Numbered from the stretch's first letter, positions 21,038-30,169 are shown. The stretch: DNA of 64,000 nt from Alginatibacterium sediminis (GCF_003610775.1 NZ_RAQO01000006.1:372001-436000), one strand, 5' to 3'. Made by a program: numbers and translations. The notes: generated by a model from the letters alone, not told the origin.

Positions 21038-21315
21038 TGTAAATGCAAGAGTATTTCTAATGAAACCACGTAAGGCTAAGCTGGAAAAGTCACTTTGCTA
21101 ACCGGTAATGAATAGTTATCTAGAATCGCAACGCAGTAACTGGAAGTTTTAGCCCAGAACACATAAAGGTATATTTTACTTTATATAGTTTTTGCAAACA
21201 GTCTGAGTAATAGGCCATTCAACATAATAATTCCTGCCCAAGATCTCATTGTAACCACAGAAAACCCTTTAAAGCGGCAGCTTAGCTTAATTCTTAGAGT
21301 AAAGCCCGGATACCC

Positions 21316-21340
21316 AAATGGCCCCAGTATGGAGCCATTT
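21316..21340 (-). terminator. Hairpin downstream of the PEP-CTERM gene
   Basis: On the minus strand AAATGGCTCC, loop ATACT, GGGGCCATTT (one G-T pair). It starts 21 nt after the stop codon. No T-run follows, so termination is uncertain. The rest of 21038-21361 shows no gene or motif. Confidence 0.45.
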
Positions 21341-21361
21341 GCTGTCAAATACCTTTCGGAA

Positions 21362-22132
21362 CTAAGCTTTTGCTTTTCGACGGCTAAACCGCAGACCAAC
21401 AAGACTCAATGCTAATAGTGCTAAACTGGCAGGCTCTGGGACTGAAGATGAAGGTACATTACCATAAATGATGTCAATATCAGTTGATGCCGCAAGCGAA
21501 CCATCGGCAAAGAACGCAGAAAGACCAATAGTAAACATGCCCTCTGTTTGTGGGTCAAAGCCATCAGGGCTAAAAAAACCAAGGTTCCAAGAGTTTTGAC
21601 CAACGTTTGAAGTAGAAATCATGTTGCCGTAATCAGTTTCGTTTCCTGCAACCGAACCTTCACCATTCCCAGTGGCATTGTTTCCAATGGCATGGTCAGC
21701 AACATCTAAATTAATTGGATCGAAACTCAGAAAATTTGTGCCCACGGTTGGATCAAGATCAATATCAAGCTGGTAGAAAAACGAAGTGAGCGGTGTTTGA
21801 CCACTACCAATTACGTCTGAGTTGATTGACCATTCGAAGTTGAATACCGAGCGATTAGCAGGTGCATTACTGCTAGCAGGATCGAATGTATAAGTTCGGT
21901 TACCGTCGTAATTAAAGGTGTTTTCGGGGACTCCGAGTAAGTTATATCGCACTTTACCGCGCAAACCTAATTCTACGTTGTTTTCGGTCGTCCCTGTGAA
22001 TGAACCGTTGGCATTACCAGATCCAAAAATAACGTCTGGGATTATAAAACCTGTACCATTTATCGGGCCCGCGAATGTGAATGTTGAGACTAATGAACCC
22101 ATAGCTATTAGCGTTACAAGTACCTTTTTCAT
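21362..22132 (-). CDS. PEP-CTERM sorting domain protein
   Basis: A secreted protein expected to be processed by exosortase and tied to extracellular polysaccharide or biofilm matrix. It has a Sec signal peptide (MKKVLVTLIAMGSLVSTFTFAG), a mid-region of about 200 residues rich in Asn, Gly, Ser and Thr with no Cys and no recognised fold, and a textbook C-terminal sorting signal: VPEPASLALLALSLVGL followed by RFSRRKAKA. The family rule is that the PEP motif, helix and basic tail are recognised by exosortase EpsH/XrtA, which must be encoded elsewhere. It is isolated, with a sigma-54 promoter upstream (22183-22198). AAGGAT lies nine bases before the ATG. Confidence 0.88.
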   Translation of the reverse strand: MKKVLVTLIAMGSLVSTFTFAGPINGTGFIIPDVIFGSGNANGSFTGTTENNVELGLRGKVRYNLLGVPENTFNYDGNRTYTFDPASSNAPANRSVFNFEWSINSDVIGSGQTPLTSFFYQLDIDLDPTVGTNFLSFDPINLDVADHAIGNNATGNGEGSVAGNETDYGNMISTSNVGQNSWNLGFFSPDGFDPQTEGMFTIGLSAFFADGSLAASTDIDIIYGNVPSSSVPEPASLALLALSLVGLRFSRRKAKA

Positions 22133-22182
22133 TTCTACATTATCCTTTTCGTAGCAACTGGTCAGACGTGTATTTAATAGAA

Positions 22183-22198
22183 AGCAAGAACAACACCA
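22183..22198 (-). promoter_or_regulatory. Sigma-54 (-24/-12) promoter of the PEP-CTERM gene
   Basis: Minus strand reads TGGTGTTGTTCTTGCT: GG, exactly ten bases, GC, and 15 of 16 positions agree with TGGYRYRNNNNTTGCW. The predicted start of transcription is near 22172, giving a leader of about 40 nt before the ATG. Sigma-54 control, with the PrsK/PrsR pair, is known for PEP-CTERM systems. Confidence 0.75.
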
Positions 22199-22259
22199 GA
22201 TATAAAATAACGCATTAAAACAATGGCATAAGAAATTGGTGTTGTATTAGTAAAGTGAA

Positions 22260-22282
22260 AAGTGTAAATATAGCTGACACTT
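22260..22282. promoter_or_regulatory. Dyad AAGTGT-N11-ACACTT, candidate activator site
   Basis: Perfect 6-bp arms at 22260-22265 and 22277-22282. The centre is about 99 bp upstream of the predicted sigma-54 transcription start, where enhancer-binding proteins usually bind. A second copy with the same spacing lies at 22715-22737. Confidence 0.5.
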
Positions 22283-23170
22283 AGCAAGTCTTTATTTTTC
22301 TTGTGTATGTTCGCATAGATTTAAAATCTAATATGGAAGGATTTAGAGCGGACAAAAAGCAGACAATCAATGGCAGTCTTGTGCGCTCTCGCGCTTGTTA
22401 AGTACTTCGCAACGTATTAATACTAGTCTGAATGCTTTTCAGCTTATAGATTTTTATACTCAACATCGACAGAATTCAAACGAAATAACTGCATTTTGCT
22501 TTTGCGGTATATCCTCAAAATAATACCAATAAGCTTTAAATAAATAACTATTATGGTTTCGTGCAAATGTTGCTTAAAGCCCCGGATTAAGGGCTTTGTG
22601 GTATAGATGCTTTGAGTTATTGGCTATAAGCTGTCATGTCAACAACTCCAAATCCGGTAAAGCCTGCATGATATGTATTTAGTGATACGGGAAAACATTC
22701 ATGGCTACAGACCTAAGTGTCGGAAAATTATACACCTATACTTAAGGCCAAAGCTGTATTTGTTTTTGATTGTTGCTATGCAGTATCACTAGTGCATACC
22801 ACCGGCAATATTGTGATGCGTTGGATCCATTGTATTGCCTATTGTGAGTATGTTCATACCCAGCATTTGAAAAGAGCTTAGCTTTCGACGCGTACGTTAA
22901 CTTCGATAGGATAAAAAGCTTTAAATTGAATAAACAGTTACTCATGCAAGTGAATGAGCGTTATATAAATTTCAATCTATGCGACTTTTCCATCAGAAGC
23001 TCACGTTTTGGTCACCAATTATATGGAGAAAACAGTTATTTTTTGATCGCTTTCTTTGTGAGCACACTTGCCAAGCAAGATGACAAATGGTTTGACCAAA
23101 ATTACTGCTGCATTAATAAACTTGTCTGCGTGTTTCAAGGCTGGGTATGCACTGTTTCGTCCAGCATTAA
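22283..23170. other. Long region without a convincing gene
   Basis: About 890 bases. Short frames exist, including one of 82 codons from a TTG near 22926 that runs into the VOC gene, but none has a good start site or family signature. Contents seen: a 7-bp hairpin AAAGCCC/GGGCTTT (22576-22597) with no T-run, and the second AAGTGT-N11-ACACCT dyad. It may be decayed coding sequence or regulatory space. Confidence 0.6.
22715..22737. promoter_or_regulatory. Second dyad AAGTGT-N11-ACACCT
   Basis: Same arms and same 11-base spacer length as the 22260 site, with one mismatch in the right arm (ACACCT). I found no sigma-54 promoter near it on either strand, so it may be a distal site for the PEP-CTERM gene or a relic. 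Confidence 0.4.
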
Positions 23171-23587
23171 CTAGCTTCCAAAAACCTCGTCGCTATTTTC
23201 AAAAGACTTAAACTCGATAGGATTTCCGCTGAAATCGAGTACAAACATGGTGCTTTGTTGACCACTTTTACCCTCATATCGAACTTGGGGCTTAACAATA
23301 AAGTTCACTTGTGCGTTCTCTAAACGCTGCGCTAGTTGCTCAAATTGGCTGTTGCTCAGTAAGCAGCCAAAATGGGGGATTGGTACTGATACGCCGTCTA
23401 CAAGCCCGCAATAATCGAGTTTTTGGTTAACGTCACCTACATGCGCCGAGAGCTGATTGCCAAAAAGATCGAAGTCTATCCAAGTATCGGTGGAGCGCCC
23501 CTCGTTGCATGACAAAATATCGATATAGAACTTTCTAGTTGTCTCTAGGTCTTTGACCTTAAATGCATAGTGGAAAACATTGCTCAT
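23171..23587 (-). CDS. VOC family (glyoxalase/dioxygenase fold) protein
   Basis: A 138-residue vicinal-oxygen-chelate protein. The N-terminal strand with the first metal-ligand position is FHYAFKVKDLETTRKFYIDIL, and the second half has the matching pattern STMFVLDFSGNPIEFKSFE with the usual glutamate ligand. Two beta-alpha-beta-beta-beta units fit the length. Substrate unknown; the family includes glyoxalases, ring-cleaving dioxygenases and binding proteins. AAGGAG lies nine bases before the ATG. It follows the next gene upstream on the same strand by 53 nt, so they may be cotranscribed. Confidence 0.85.
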   Translation of the reverse strand: MSNVFHYAFKVKDLETTRKFYIDILSCNEGRSTDTWIDFDLFGNQLSAHVGDVNQKLDYCGLVDGVSVPIPHFGCLLSNSQFEQLAQRLENAQVNFIVKPQVRYEGKSGQQSTMFVLDFSGNPIEFKSFENSDEVFGS

Positions 23588-23640
23588 TCGATGTAGCTCC
23601 TTGTTTTAATCACTTGTATGTTGGCGGAATCCATTAAACT

Positions 23641-24543
23641 CTATTGGTCTTCAACACCAAGCCACGCAACATAGTAACGTGCGATTCGGTCTAGCTCTTG
23701 GTTTGTATCTGGAAACAGCTGCTGCAAGTAATACAAGGCATCAGCAAGTGTGACTTGATGTAGGTTACTGCGTGTCCCAAAAACCAAGTGATGTAAACTG
23801 TGCAATAGGCCTAAAGTATTGGCCTGTTCGTCGACGCTGCGCATTATCACCTCGTCAATGCAGTCTTCTACATCCTCTAATGGCTGAGTCGCTTGTTGGT
23901 AAAGATTAGATAATAAAATATTGAGCTGTTGCTCGTCCAATAAGTGCTTACTTCTAAGTATCCAAGCTAAACTTATCAGATTGTGACCAAAGAAACTGGG
24001 TTGGGCTAAGCAAACTTCGAGTAGCTGTTGTTGGCTGTAAACCCTTGGAGTAACTAATGCACTTGCTTTGAGGCCCCCATAAGTGGAACTAATATACTCG
24101 GTAACACGATTAAGAAATGGAGGTACTTGCCTCTCATTTAGCTGTGGGTAGAGCGAACGAAAGGCTAGTAGTAAGGTTACATTGTGTGATAGATACTCAT
24201 TATGGCTTAAGGCAACTGGCAAGTAGTATTCAAAGATGTCAGCGAAACCTTTTTGATCATGCCATTGTGACAGCGCTTGGTAGGCTGCCGGGTAGATACC
24301 TTGCGCCAATATTTTTTTTATACGCGTTTGCGAGAATTGCGGCGCTGTGATCGCACTAAAATAGCTTTCGTTTGTTGTGACACTACCAATCGCAATAAGC
24401 GCGTCGGTTTGAGTCCAAATAGTGTCATCGTTATCGAAGACGATAAACAAATGCTGCGCTGCTACAACTGCTTTTAACGCGTGCGGTTGATGAATAATTG
24501 CGCTGCTATATAAAGCCCTAGCTAAAAGATCGGTTTCGGTCAT
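23641..24543 (-). CDS. Hypothetical protein, 300 residues
   Basis: I do not recognise this protein. It has no signal peptide or membrane helix and is predicted mostly alpha-helical, with many Leu, Gln, Tyr and His residues. Notable stretches are IVFDNDDTIWTQTDALIAIG near the start (written here as IVFDNDDT and WTQTDALIAIG), PSFFGHNLISLAWILRSKHLL in the middle and LLHSLHHLVFGTR near the end. The histidines could be metal ligands, but no known zinc motif is complete. Codon use looks like the neighbours. It is upstream of the VOC gene on the same strand. The open frame of 300 codons and a plausible ATG make it a real gene. Confidence 0.75.
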   Translation of the reverse strand: MTETDLLARALYSSAIIHQPHALKAVVAAQHLFIVFDNDDTIWTQTDALIAIGSVTTNESYFSAITAPQFSQTRIKKILAQGIYPAAYQALSQWHDQKGFADIFEYYLPVALSHNEYLSHNVTLLLAFRSLYPQLNERQVPPFLNRVTEYISSTYGGLKASALVTPRVYSQQQLLEVCLAQPSFFGHNLISLAWILRSKHLLDEQQLNILLSNLYQQATQPLEDVEDCIDEVIMRSVDEQANTLGLLHSLHHLVFGTRSNLHQVTLADALYYLQQLFPDTNQELDRIARYYVAWLGVEDQ

Positions 24544-24692
24544 TGCTCTTCTATGGGTTTAAGTTCGTCGTTTGGTCAATAGTCTTGGAGTTTCAAAATA
24601 ATCATAGTCATTATAGTAAAAAGGTATGGATGGCCGAAAGCGGTTCGTGATTTTTTTAGGTCTAGATGTATGGAAGTTTAGTATTGGATTGT

Positions 24693-24724
24693 CGGCTAAT
24701 ACCTAGTGAGCAAGGTATTAGCCG
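24693..24724 (-). terminator. Perfect 12-bp hairpin after the amidohydrolase gene
   Basis: CGGCTAATACCT (24693-24704) and AGGTATTAGCCG (24713-24724) are exact inverted repeats around an 8-base loop. It begins 12 nt beyond the stop codon of the minus-strand gene. No T-run follows, so it is either a weak terminator or an mRNA-stabilising stem. Confidence 0.6.
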
Positions 24725-24735
24725 AAGTCGCACTT

Positions 24736-26073
24736 TTAAAGGTCGCTTTTGTAAATCTCGCCACCCTTCATAATTAAGTCAAAATTTGCCTCATGGTCAG
24801 TCATCACTGAAAGGTCTTCTAGCGGATTTCCGTCGATCAAAAGCAGATCAGCGTGGGCACCTTGAGCAATCACACCAAGTTTACCGGGATATGGATTGAG
24901 CACGCCCGAAAGCTCTAATAATTCACCACCTTTAGATGTTGCTTGGCGCATCACTTCGATAGGCGAGAACCATTGAGCACGGAAGGTGAATTCCTCATTA
25001 ATTTTCGCAATTGCTTCAGGGTTGCTGATGATATCGGATCCAATAACTATTTTATCGAAACCGATCTCCTTGGCTGTTTTAAACATATGGTCTATGCCCT
25101 CAAAGGCTTGGTGATGTTTATGCGCTTGACCTTCGGTATAACCAGCAGGAATAAACGTATATACGCTTACCTGAGGTGATAACCAGACATCACCTTGGTC
25201 TTTGATGTACTGCAAAGTATCTTTATCGATTAGATTACCGTGTTCTATTGATTTTACACCATTGTCGATGGCTCGACGCACACCTTCGTTGTTGTAAACA
25301 TGCGCCATCGTGTAGGTACCAAAATCGCTGGCGGCTTTTGTCGCAGCTTGGATTTCTTCGTCGGTGAATTCTACAACTTCAAGTGGGTCAGAGACCGATC
25401 CCGTGCCCCCGCCAACAGCAATCTTTATTTGTGAAGATCCTCGGCGTAAGTTCTCACGGGTAGCCGTTAGCATTTCTGGAACACCGTCAGCAACCACGAA
25501 GTCGCCTTCGCTAACAAGCAGGTCGTGATGTCCGCCCATTTCTACGGATTTATCAGTGGGGAAACGATGGTCAGAATGCCCCGAAGTTTGAGAGATCATT
25601 GGACCAGAAGGGTAGATCCGTGGCCCAGGTGTTTGACCGTCGTCGATAGCGGCCTTTAAGCCATAGGTATTACCGGAAGCGTCTCGGACTGTGGTAATAC
25701 CACGCTCAAGGTAATCTTCAGCGATGTTGCCAGCGACAATTGCTTTGTAGCGGTCATCTCGAAATAGTAAGTCTGGCGATGACAATTGCATCATTAGATG
25801 CTCATGCATAAATACTAAACCAGGGGTCAAAACTCGGCCTTCGGCGTTAATAACCGTTGCGCCAGCTGGCGCATCAATATCTTTAGCAATTTGTGCAATA
25901 ACGCCATCTTTCACCAATACATCTTGGCCTTCGAGCAAATTCTCAGATATGCCGTCAAAAATACGAGCACCGGTAATCAATGTTGCAGTTGATGCATCGT
26001 CCTTGCTAAAAGCTGCAGGGGCAGCAAAAATTGCACTTGTGATAAGTGCTAACAGCATAACTTTAGTTTTCAT
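24736..26073 (-). CDS. Secreted amidohydrolase family protein
   Basis: Metal-dependent hydrolase of the amidohydrolase superfamily (imidazolonepropionase/dipeptidase-like group), 445 residues, with an N-terminal signal peptide (MKTKVMLLALITSAIFAAPAAFS), so it is periplasmic. Motifs: VLTPGLVFMHEHLMM (first metal pair, HEH), QIKIAVGGG (likely carboxylated Lys), YTMAHVYNNEG, KSIEHGNLID and IGSDI (last Asp). The C-terminal LGVIAQGAHADLLLIDGNPLED closes the beta-sandwich. Relatives hydrolyse prolyl dipeptides, amides or carbamates; the substrate cannot be told. No partner gene is adjacent, though the LysR gene upstream on the same strand may regulate it. Confidence 0.9.
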   Translation of the reverse strand: MKTKVMLLALITSAIFAAPAAFSKDDASTATLITGARIFDGISENLLEGQDVLVKDGVIAQIAKDIDAPAGATVINAEGRVLTPGLVFMHEHLMMQLSSPDLLFRDDRYKAIVAGNIAEDYLERGITTVRDASGNTYGLKAAIDDGQTPGPRIYPSGPMISQTSGHSDHRFPTDKSVEMGGHHDLLVSEGDFVVADGVPEMLTATRENLRRGSSQIKIAVGGGTGSVSDPLEVVEFTDEEIQAATKAASDFGTYTMAHVYNNEGVRRAIDNGVKSIEHGNLIDKDTLQYIKDQGDVWLSPQVSVYTFIPAGYTEGQAHKHHQAFEGIDHMFKTAKEIGFDKIVIGSDIISNPEAIAKINEEFTFRAQWFSPIEVMRQATSKGGELLELSGVLNPYPGKLGVIAQGAHADLLLIDGNPLEDLSVMTDHEANFDLIMKGGEIYKSDL

Positions 26074-26490
26074 TTTGAAGTCTCATTTTAATGTTTAAGC
26101 GATTGGTGATCTACTTAGCAACATGAATGACAGAGTGTTCATATGCATTGAGAAAGACCAATATTTATGTCTATTTTATTTGAAGCGTTGCGATTCAGTG
26201 CGCATCTTGTTTCGACGGCCAAAGAATAAACCGATTGTTAAATATCCAACAATTCGATTGGATGGATAGGATCCGTCCAATTTTGAATAGAGGGTATGAC
26301 TAAGCAGATTAATGGCTGTTTGTAGGTGAAAAAAGATATACGAGGTCGAAGAGACCAGAGTTGGTTCTGAATACAGGTAGATCAATAGGGCAGCCGTATA
26401 CCGACAACTAGTTTTGTCATCTCAAGGCACAGAAATGACAGGGAAACTGGTGTTTATTCAGCTAAAATTCTGTTCAATATAGAGCGGCAA
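26074..26490. other. Region without a convincing gene
   Basis: About 417 bases between the LysR gene and the amidohydrolase gene, both on the minus strand. It must hold the amidohydrolase promoter. A 69-codon minus-strand frame (26176-26385) ends in GLFFGRRNKMR, which resembles the tail of a sorting signal, but it has no PEP motif and no signal peptide. I see no palindrome or terminator that stands out. Confidence 0.55.
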
Positions 26491-27399
26491 CTAATTATTT
26501 GGATTCATGAGTTGCTTGCCATAAGCGTCTAGTACTTTAACGATGGTTTTTTTAAGCTCGGAGACTTGCTTTGAATGAGGGCACCATAAGGCGAATGGTA
26601 CTTTAAAATCTTGCAGTAGTTTATCGCTTTGAATCTCAACGAGTTCCTGGGTGTCATAACCTGAATCCACAACGGCTTTGGGCAACAATGCCCAGCCTAA
26701 GTTATCTTGAATCAATGAAATGATCGTCGATAGTTGATCCACACTTTCATGGTTTGCTGCAATAACCGCTTTTTCGGCCATGCCATCGTCAATCATCGAT
26801 TTAAGTACGAATTGGCGTACTGAACTCATCGCTTGCAAAGTTCTATTAGAAGACATTTTGGCGAGTTTGTTGTCGCTATGGCAATAGGGGACGAAAGGTA
26901 AGTTACCCAGAAAGGTATAATCAATACTATTGATCACCTGACTTTCATAGATGTTTACAATGCCAAATTGGATATTTCCGTCTTGTATACCTTTTTTGAT
27001 TTCTTGTTTGGACCTTATTATCAAGTTGACCCGCATTGTTGGAAAGTCGTTATCTATCTGGCGACGGATTTTTGAAACGACAACCGTAGGTATTAAACTT
27101 GAATAGGCAATGGTCACTGATTCTAGACCACCGAAAGATAAGCTAAGTGCAAACTTATCAAAGGTTTTGGCTTGTTCTAGGGCTTGTTTCGCGTAGTGAT
27201 ATAACAAAACTGCGTCGGTTGTTGGCTCAACCGAGCGAGCGCTTCGCTCAAAAAGTGTTACGGCAAGTTGGTCCTCAAGATTAGTGATTACTTGGGCAAT
27301 AGTTGTACGGTGTTTATTAAGCTTTTCAGCTGCTTTTCTAAAGGCTTTTTCTTCGTATACGGTGACAAATGCAGAGAGCTGCTCAAGGCTAAAATTCAT
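26491..27399 (-). CDS. LysR family transcriptional regulator
   Basis: A 302-residue LysR-type regulator. The N-terminal winged helix-turn-helix is intact (LSAFVTVYEEKAFRKAAEKLNKHRTTIAQVITNLE spans about residues 8-42, key residues AxxL...SxxL-like layout with HRTTIAQ in the recognition helix). A linker helix and a periplasmic-binding-protein-like effector domain (about 90-295) follow. The recognition helix HRTTIAQVI is less typical than the usual SQPAVS. The effector is unknown. The nearest same-strand gene downstream is the secreted amidohydrolase. Confidence 0.9.
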   Translation of the reverse strand: MNFSLEQLSAFVTVYEEKAFRKAAEKLNKHRTTIAQVITNLEDQLAVTLFERSARSVEPTTDAVLLYHYAKQALEQAKTFDKFALSLSFGGLESVTIAYSSLIPTVVVSKIRRQIDNDFPTMRVNLIIRSKQEIKKGIQDGNIQFGIVNIYESQVINSIDYTFLGNLPFVPYCHSDNKLAKMSSNRTLQAMSSVRQFVLKSMIDDGMAEKAVIAANHESVDQLSTIISLIQDNLGWALLPKAVVDSGYDTQELVEIQSDKLLQDFKVPFALWCPHSKQVSELKKTIVKVLDAYGKQLMNPNN

Positions 27400-27640
27400 A
27401 ATCTAATACAGTTCCGTGTAAGATATTCCAGTGTGCTGACCTAATCTGTGTAATTGTTACTATATAAATAAGCTCAAAAAAAGTGAGCTTGTTTCCTTGA
27501 GTATAAAGATAGTCTGTTAAGGCACAAGATAATCTAGATTTACCCACGGAAATTTGCTCTCCATTGATAAGCTTAGTGGAGGAGATATGTATTGGCTTAC
27601 GTGACGAAGGCCTTCATATTTACGCTAGCATACACCTGAT

Positions 27641-28276
27641 TTAGTATAAATAACTTAGGGCTTGGCGAGGCCGTGAAAAATCGGGTATACGCTGATGATG
27701 AGAGACTCTTGATCCCACAATGACTAAATTCATATCAAGTTCTGCGCAGGCTTGTAGATCCCACTGCGCATCCCCAAAATAGGTGACTGGGAGATCTAAC
27801 TTTTTGCCCTCCTTCGTGTTAGCAAGCTTCATGATTTCGACTCGTGAGTAGTGGTCGTTAGATGAAGAGATGTTTAACTTAGCTGTATCAAATCCAGCAG
27901 ACTCTAACTTGAGTTTGGCTGTTTCGCCCCATCCGCCAGTGGCGATAGAAACCACATATTGAGGATTGTTAAGCAAACTGTCCACAAAGGTTTTTGCACC
28001 CAAAACTTCTTGGGCTGCTTCACGACGCAGCGCTGATTTAATATTGCCAATGAAAATAGATTTTACCAGCGGTTCTAGCTCTACGAGAGATAAATGCGGA
28101 GCCTGAGTTTCAATAAACTGCATAAGAATGCCGCGGTCCGTGACATGCGGGTAGTTTGCCCAATCCTGATTTATAAGCAACCCAGTGGCCTCGAGCACAG
28201 CGGCTATAAAACAACGCTCATCAAGCTCATAAGATTGAATGAGTGTCCCGTCGACATCAAGCATGACATGTTTCAT
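27641..28276 (-). CDS. HAD family hydrolase (phosphatase-like)
   Basis: HAD superfamily hydrolase of 211 residues. Motif I is MLDVDGTLIQSY (nucleophile and acid/base Asp), motif II is the Ser/Thr in SIATGGWGETA, motif III includes a Lys near LANTKEGKKLDL, and motif IV is TYFGDAQWDLQAC, with the metal Asp. A helical cap lies between motifs I and II (about residues 15-85). It looks like a phosphoglycolate phosphatase/beta-phosphoglucomutase-type member, but the substrate is not evident. Single gene. Confidence 0.88.
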   Translation of the reverse strand: MKHVMLDVDGTLIQSYELDERCFIAAVLEATGLLINQDWANYPHVTDRGILMQFIETQAPHLSLVELEPLVKSIFIGNIKSALRREAAQEVLGAKTFVDSLLNNPQYVVSIATGGWGETAKLKLESAGFDTAKLNISSSNDHYSRVEIMKLANTKEGKKLDLPVTYFGDAQWDLQACAELDMNLVIVGSRVSHHQRIPDFSRPRQALSYLY

Positions 28277-28364
28277 AGCTGTTCTATTATTTGTTGAATG
28301 TGGCTATACACCTTAGATCAATTTTCCTTATATTTACTATCAAACTAATACTATTTAATGGTGC

Positions 28365-29906
28365 TTAATCTAGTTCTGATTCAGCTTTGTAGATTACGTA
28401 ATTGTTCTTGCTTTGGCGCTTGATCTTGTACATGGCTTGATCCGCAAGTTTGATTAACTCTTGTGGGTTTTCACTATGCTCGGGGAATAGAGCGATGCCG
28501 ATACTTGCGCTGGTATTTAGACTGTTCATACCATCTTTATAAGGTGTAGCAAGGGTTTGTATCATCCGATGAGCTACATTTGTCACTGTGTCATCGGTAA
28601 TGACATTAGGTAATACAACCAAGAACTCGTCGCCACCAAAGCGAGCAACCGTATCGCCCTCGCGTATACATGAACTCAAGCGTTCAGCCGTTTGTTTCAG
28701 TACTTGATCGCCCGCATCATGGCCAAAATTATCATTAATCGACTTAAAACCATCTAAATCGACAAATAACACAGCAACCTTCGATGTATCTCGGCGGGCA
28801 GCGGCTAACGCTTTTGAAAGATGCTCCATTGCGAGTTGACGCGTTGGTAGTCCGGTCAACATGTCGTGATAAGCAAGATGTTGAATGCGTGCCTTAGCGT
28901 CTTTGAGATCGCTGATGTCTTCTTTGATTGCAACAAAATGGCTAATTTCACCGCTTCTATTTTTTACTGGCGCTATTGAAGCTATTTCCCAGAATAGCTC
29001 TCCATTTTTTCTACGATTATGAAACTCACCTCTCCAAGTTTTACCAGCGGATATAGATCCCCACAACGATGCATATTCTTGTTTTGGCATTTCGCCAGAT
29101 TGTAAAATTCTAGGGTTTTTACCAATGAGCTCTGCCGATGTATAACCACTGTTTTGAGTCGAAGCCGGATTCACGTAGTCTATTGAGCCGTCTCGGTCGG
29201 TAATAATAATTGACGATGCCGATTTTTCAACCGCAAGCGAAAACATGCGCAACTCAGATTCAAGCACTGCATGGGTTAACAAAATCAAGGTAATAGCTAT
29301 ACCCCCAATCATAAATACGCCACCCAAAAAAACTAACGATGAGGTAACACTTGGGTTTAGAAACGATTGTTCTGACGGGGTTATTAAAGCCACAAAACCG
29401 CGGGTACAGTGGGCTGAGCCAAACAGTGCAAAAACTGTCGCTACTGCATAACCGGCAAAACGCCAAGGGGCTTTTTGCTCCCTCAACATGGTAATCACAA
29501 CTGCTGAGCATATCACCACAAATGCTGCCGAAAGCACCACTATTCTTATATTTACATTGTCATCAACATACTTAAAGTAGAAAAAAAGAGATGCTGTGAT
29601 AGGTAACAAGCTAAAGTCAAAAATAAGAAGAGGGCGTTGATTGGTAAAAACTCGAATTCCCCGGTACAGAAGTTGAAAACCGAGTACATAGAGTGTATTT
29701 GCGATGACGAGCGATACAAAATCAGGAATGTTCCCACGGCCAGAAATCAAAATGCTGGCGAGGGCTACGCAAGTCATGCCTGCGGCCCAAAACCCCGCAC
29801 CATTGGGTTTTGATTGAGCTCGCCAAAGCGATATTAGTGCGAGCGCTGAGCCTATCGCGATAAGAGCGGTTACGACGAGTAGGGTGCGATTATCTAAGGT
29901 TGGCAT
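28365..29906 (-). CDS. Membrane PAS-GGDEF diguanylate cyclase
   Basis: Makes cyclic di-GMP. An N-terminal block of about seven membrane helices (residues 1-215) acts as a sensor, followed by a PAS domain (about 220-340; IIITDRDGSIDYVNPAS, NPRILQSGEM) with a PAC tail, and a C-terminal GGDEF domain (about 345-505). The active site is RFGGDEF and is intact, and the inhibitory I-site RxxD (REGD) sits five residues upstream, so product inhibition is expected. Length 513. Single gene; it is the first of three GGDEF-related proteins in the window. Confidence 0.93.
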   Translation of the reverse strand: MPTLDNRTLLVVTALIAIGSALALISLWRAQSKPNGAGFWAAGMTCVALASILISGRGNIPDFVSLVIANTLYVLGFQLLYRGIRVFTNQRPLLIFDFSLLPITASLFFYFKYVDDNVNIRIVVLSAAFVVICSAVVITMLREQKAPWRFAGYAVATVFALFGSAHCTRGFVALITPSEQSFLNPSVTSSLVFLGGVFMIGGIAITLILLTHAVLESELRMFSLAVEKSASSIIITDRDGSIDYVNPASTQNSGYTSAELIGKNPRILQSGEMPKQEYASLWGSISAGKTWRGEFHNRRKNGELFWEIASIAPVKNRSGEISHFVAIKEDISDLKDAKARIQHLAYHDMLTGLPTRQLAMEHLSKALAAARRDTSKVAVLFVDLDGFKSINDNFGHDAGDQVLKQTAERLSSCIREGDTVARFGGDEFLVVLPNVITDDTVTNVAHRMIQTLATPYKDGMNSLNTSASIGIALFPEHSENPQELIKLADQAMYKIKRQSKNNYVIYKAESELD

Positions 29907-30169
29907 TTAAGTGACACTTCTACGACAAATTCCATTTAAGTAAACGCAAGTAGTATATGCGTAAAGAGTAAATAAGCTATGACTTTTACTGGTACTGAGC
30001 TTGCAAAAAATAGCGTGTTTCTACCCACATTTTGAGGAGAAATAAATCAGATTGGTTGTTACTAAATAACAGCGTTGGTATTAACTTACCTCATTCAAAG
30101 TTGAGCCCGATGACGCACGCTTTGCAGCGTGTAAGGAAAGCTCCGTTAGGTTTAAGATCGTACACAGTA

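Noticed and set aside
22576-22597. AAAGCCC/GGGCTTT hairpin as a terminator.
   Set aside because: No T-run follows and no gene ends nearby on either strand.
22926-23174. An 82-codon plus-strand frame between the PEP-CTERM gene and the VOC gene.
   Set aside because: TTG start without a ribosome site, unusual cysteine-rich composition and overlap with the end of the VOC gene.
26176-26385. A 69-codon frame ending in GLFFGRRNKMR that resembles a PEP-CTERM tail.
   Set aside because: No PEP motif, no signal peptide, and the preceding residues do not form a continuous helix. Most likely chance similarity or a relic.
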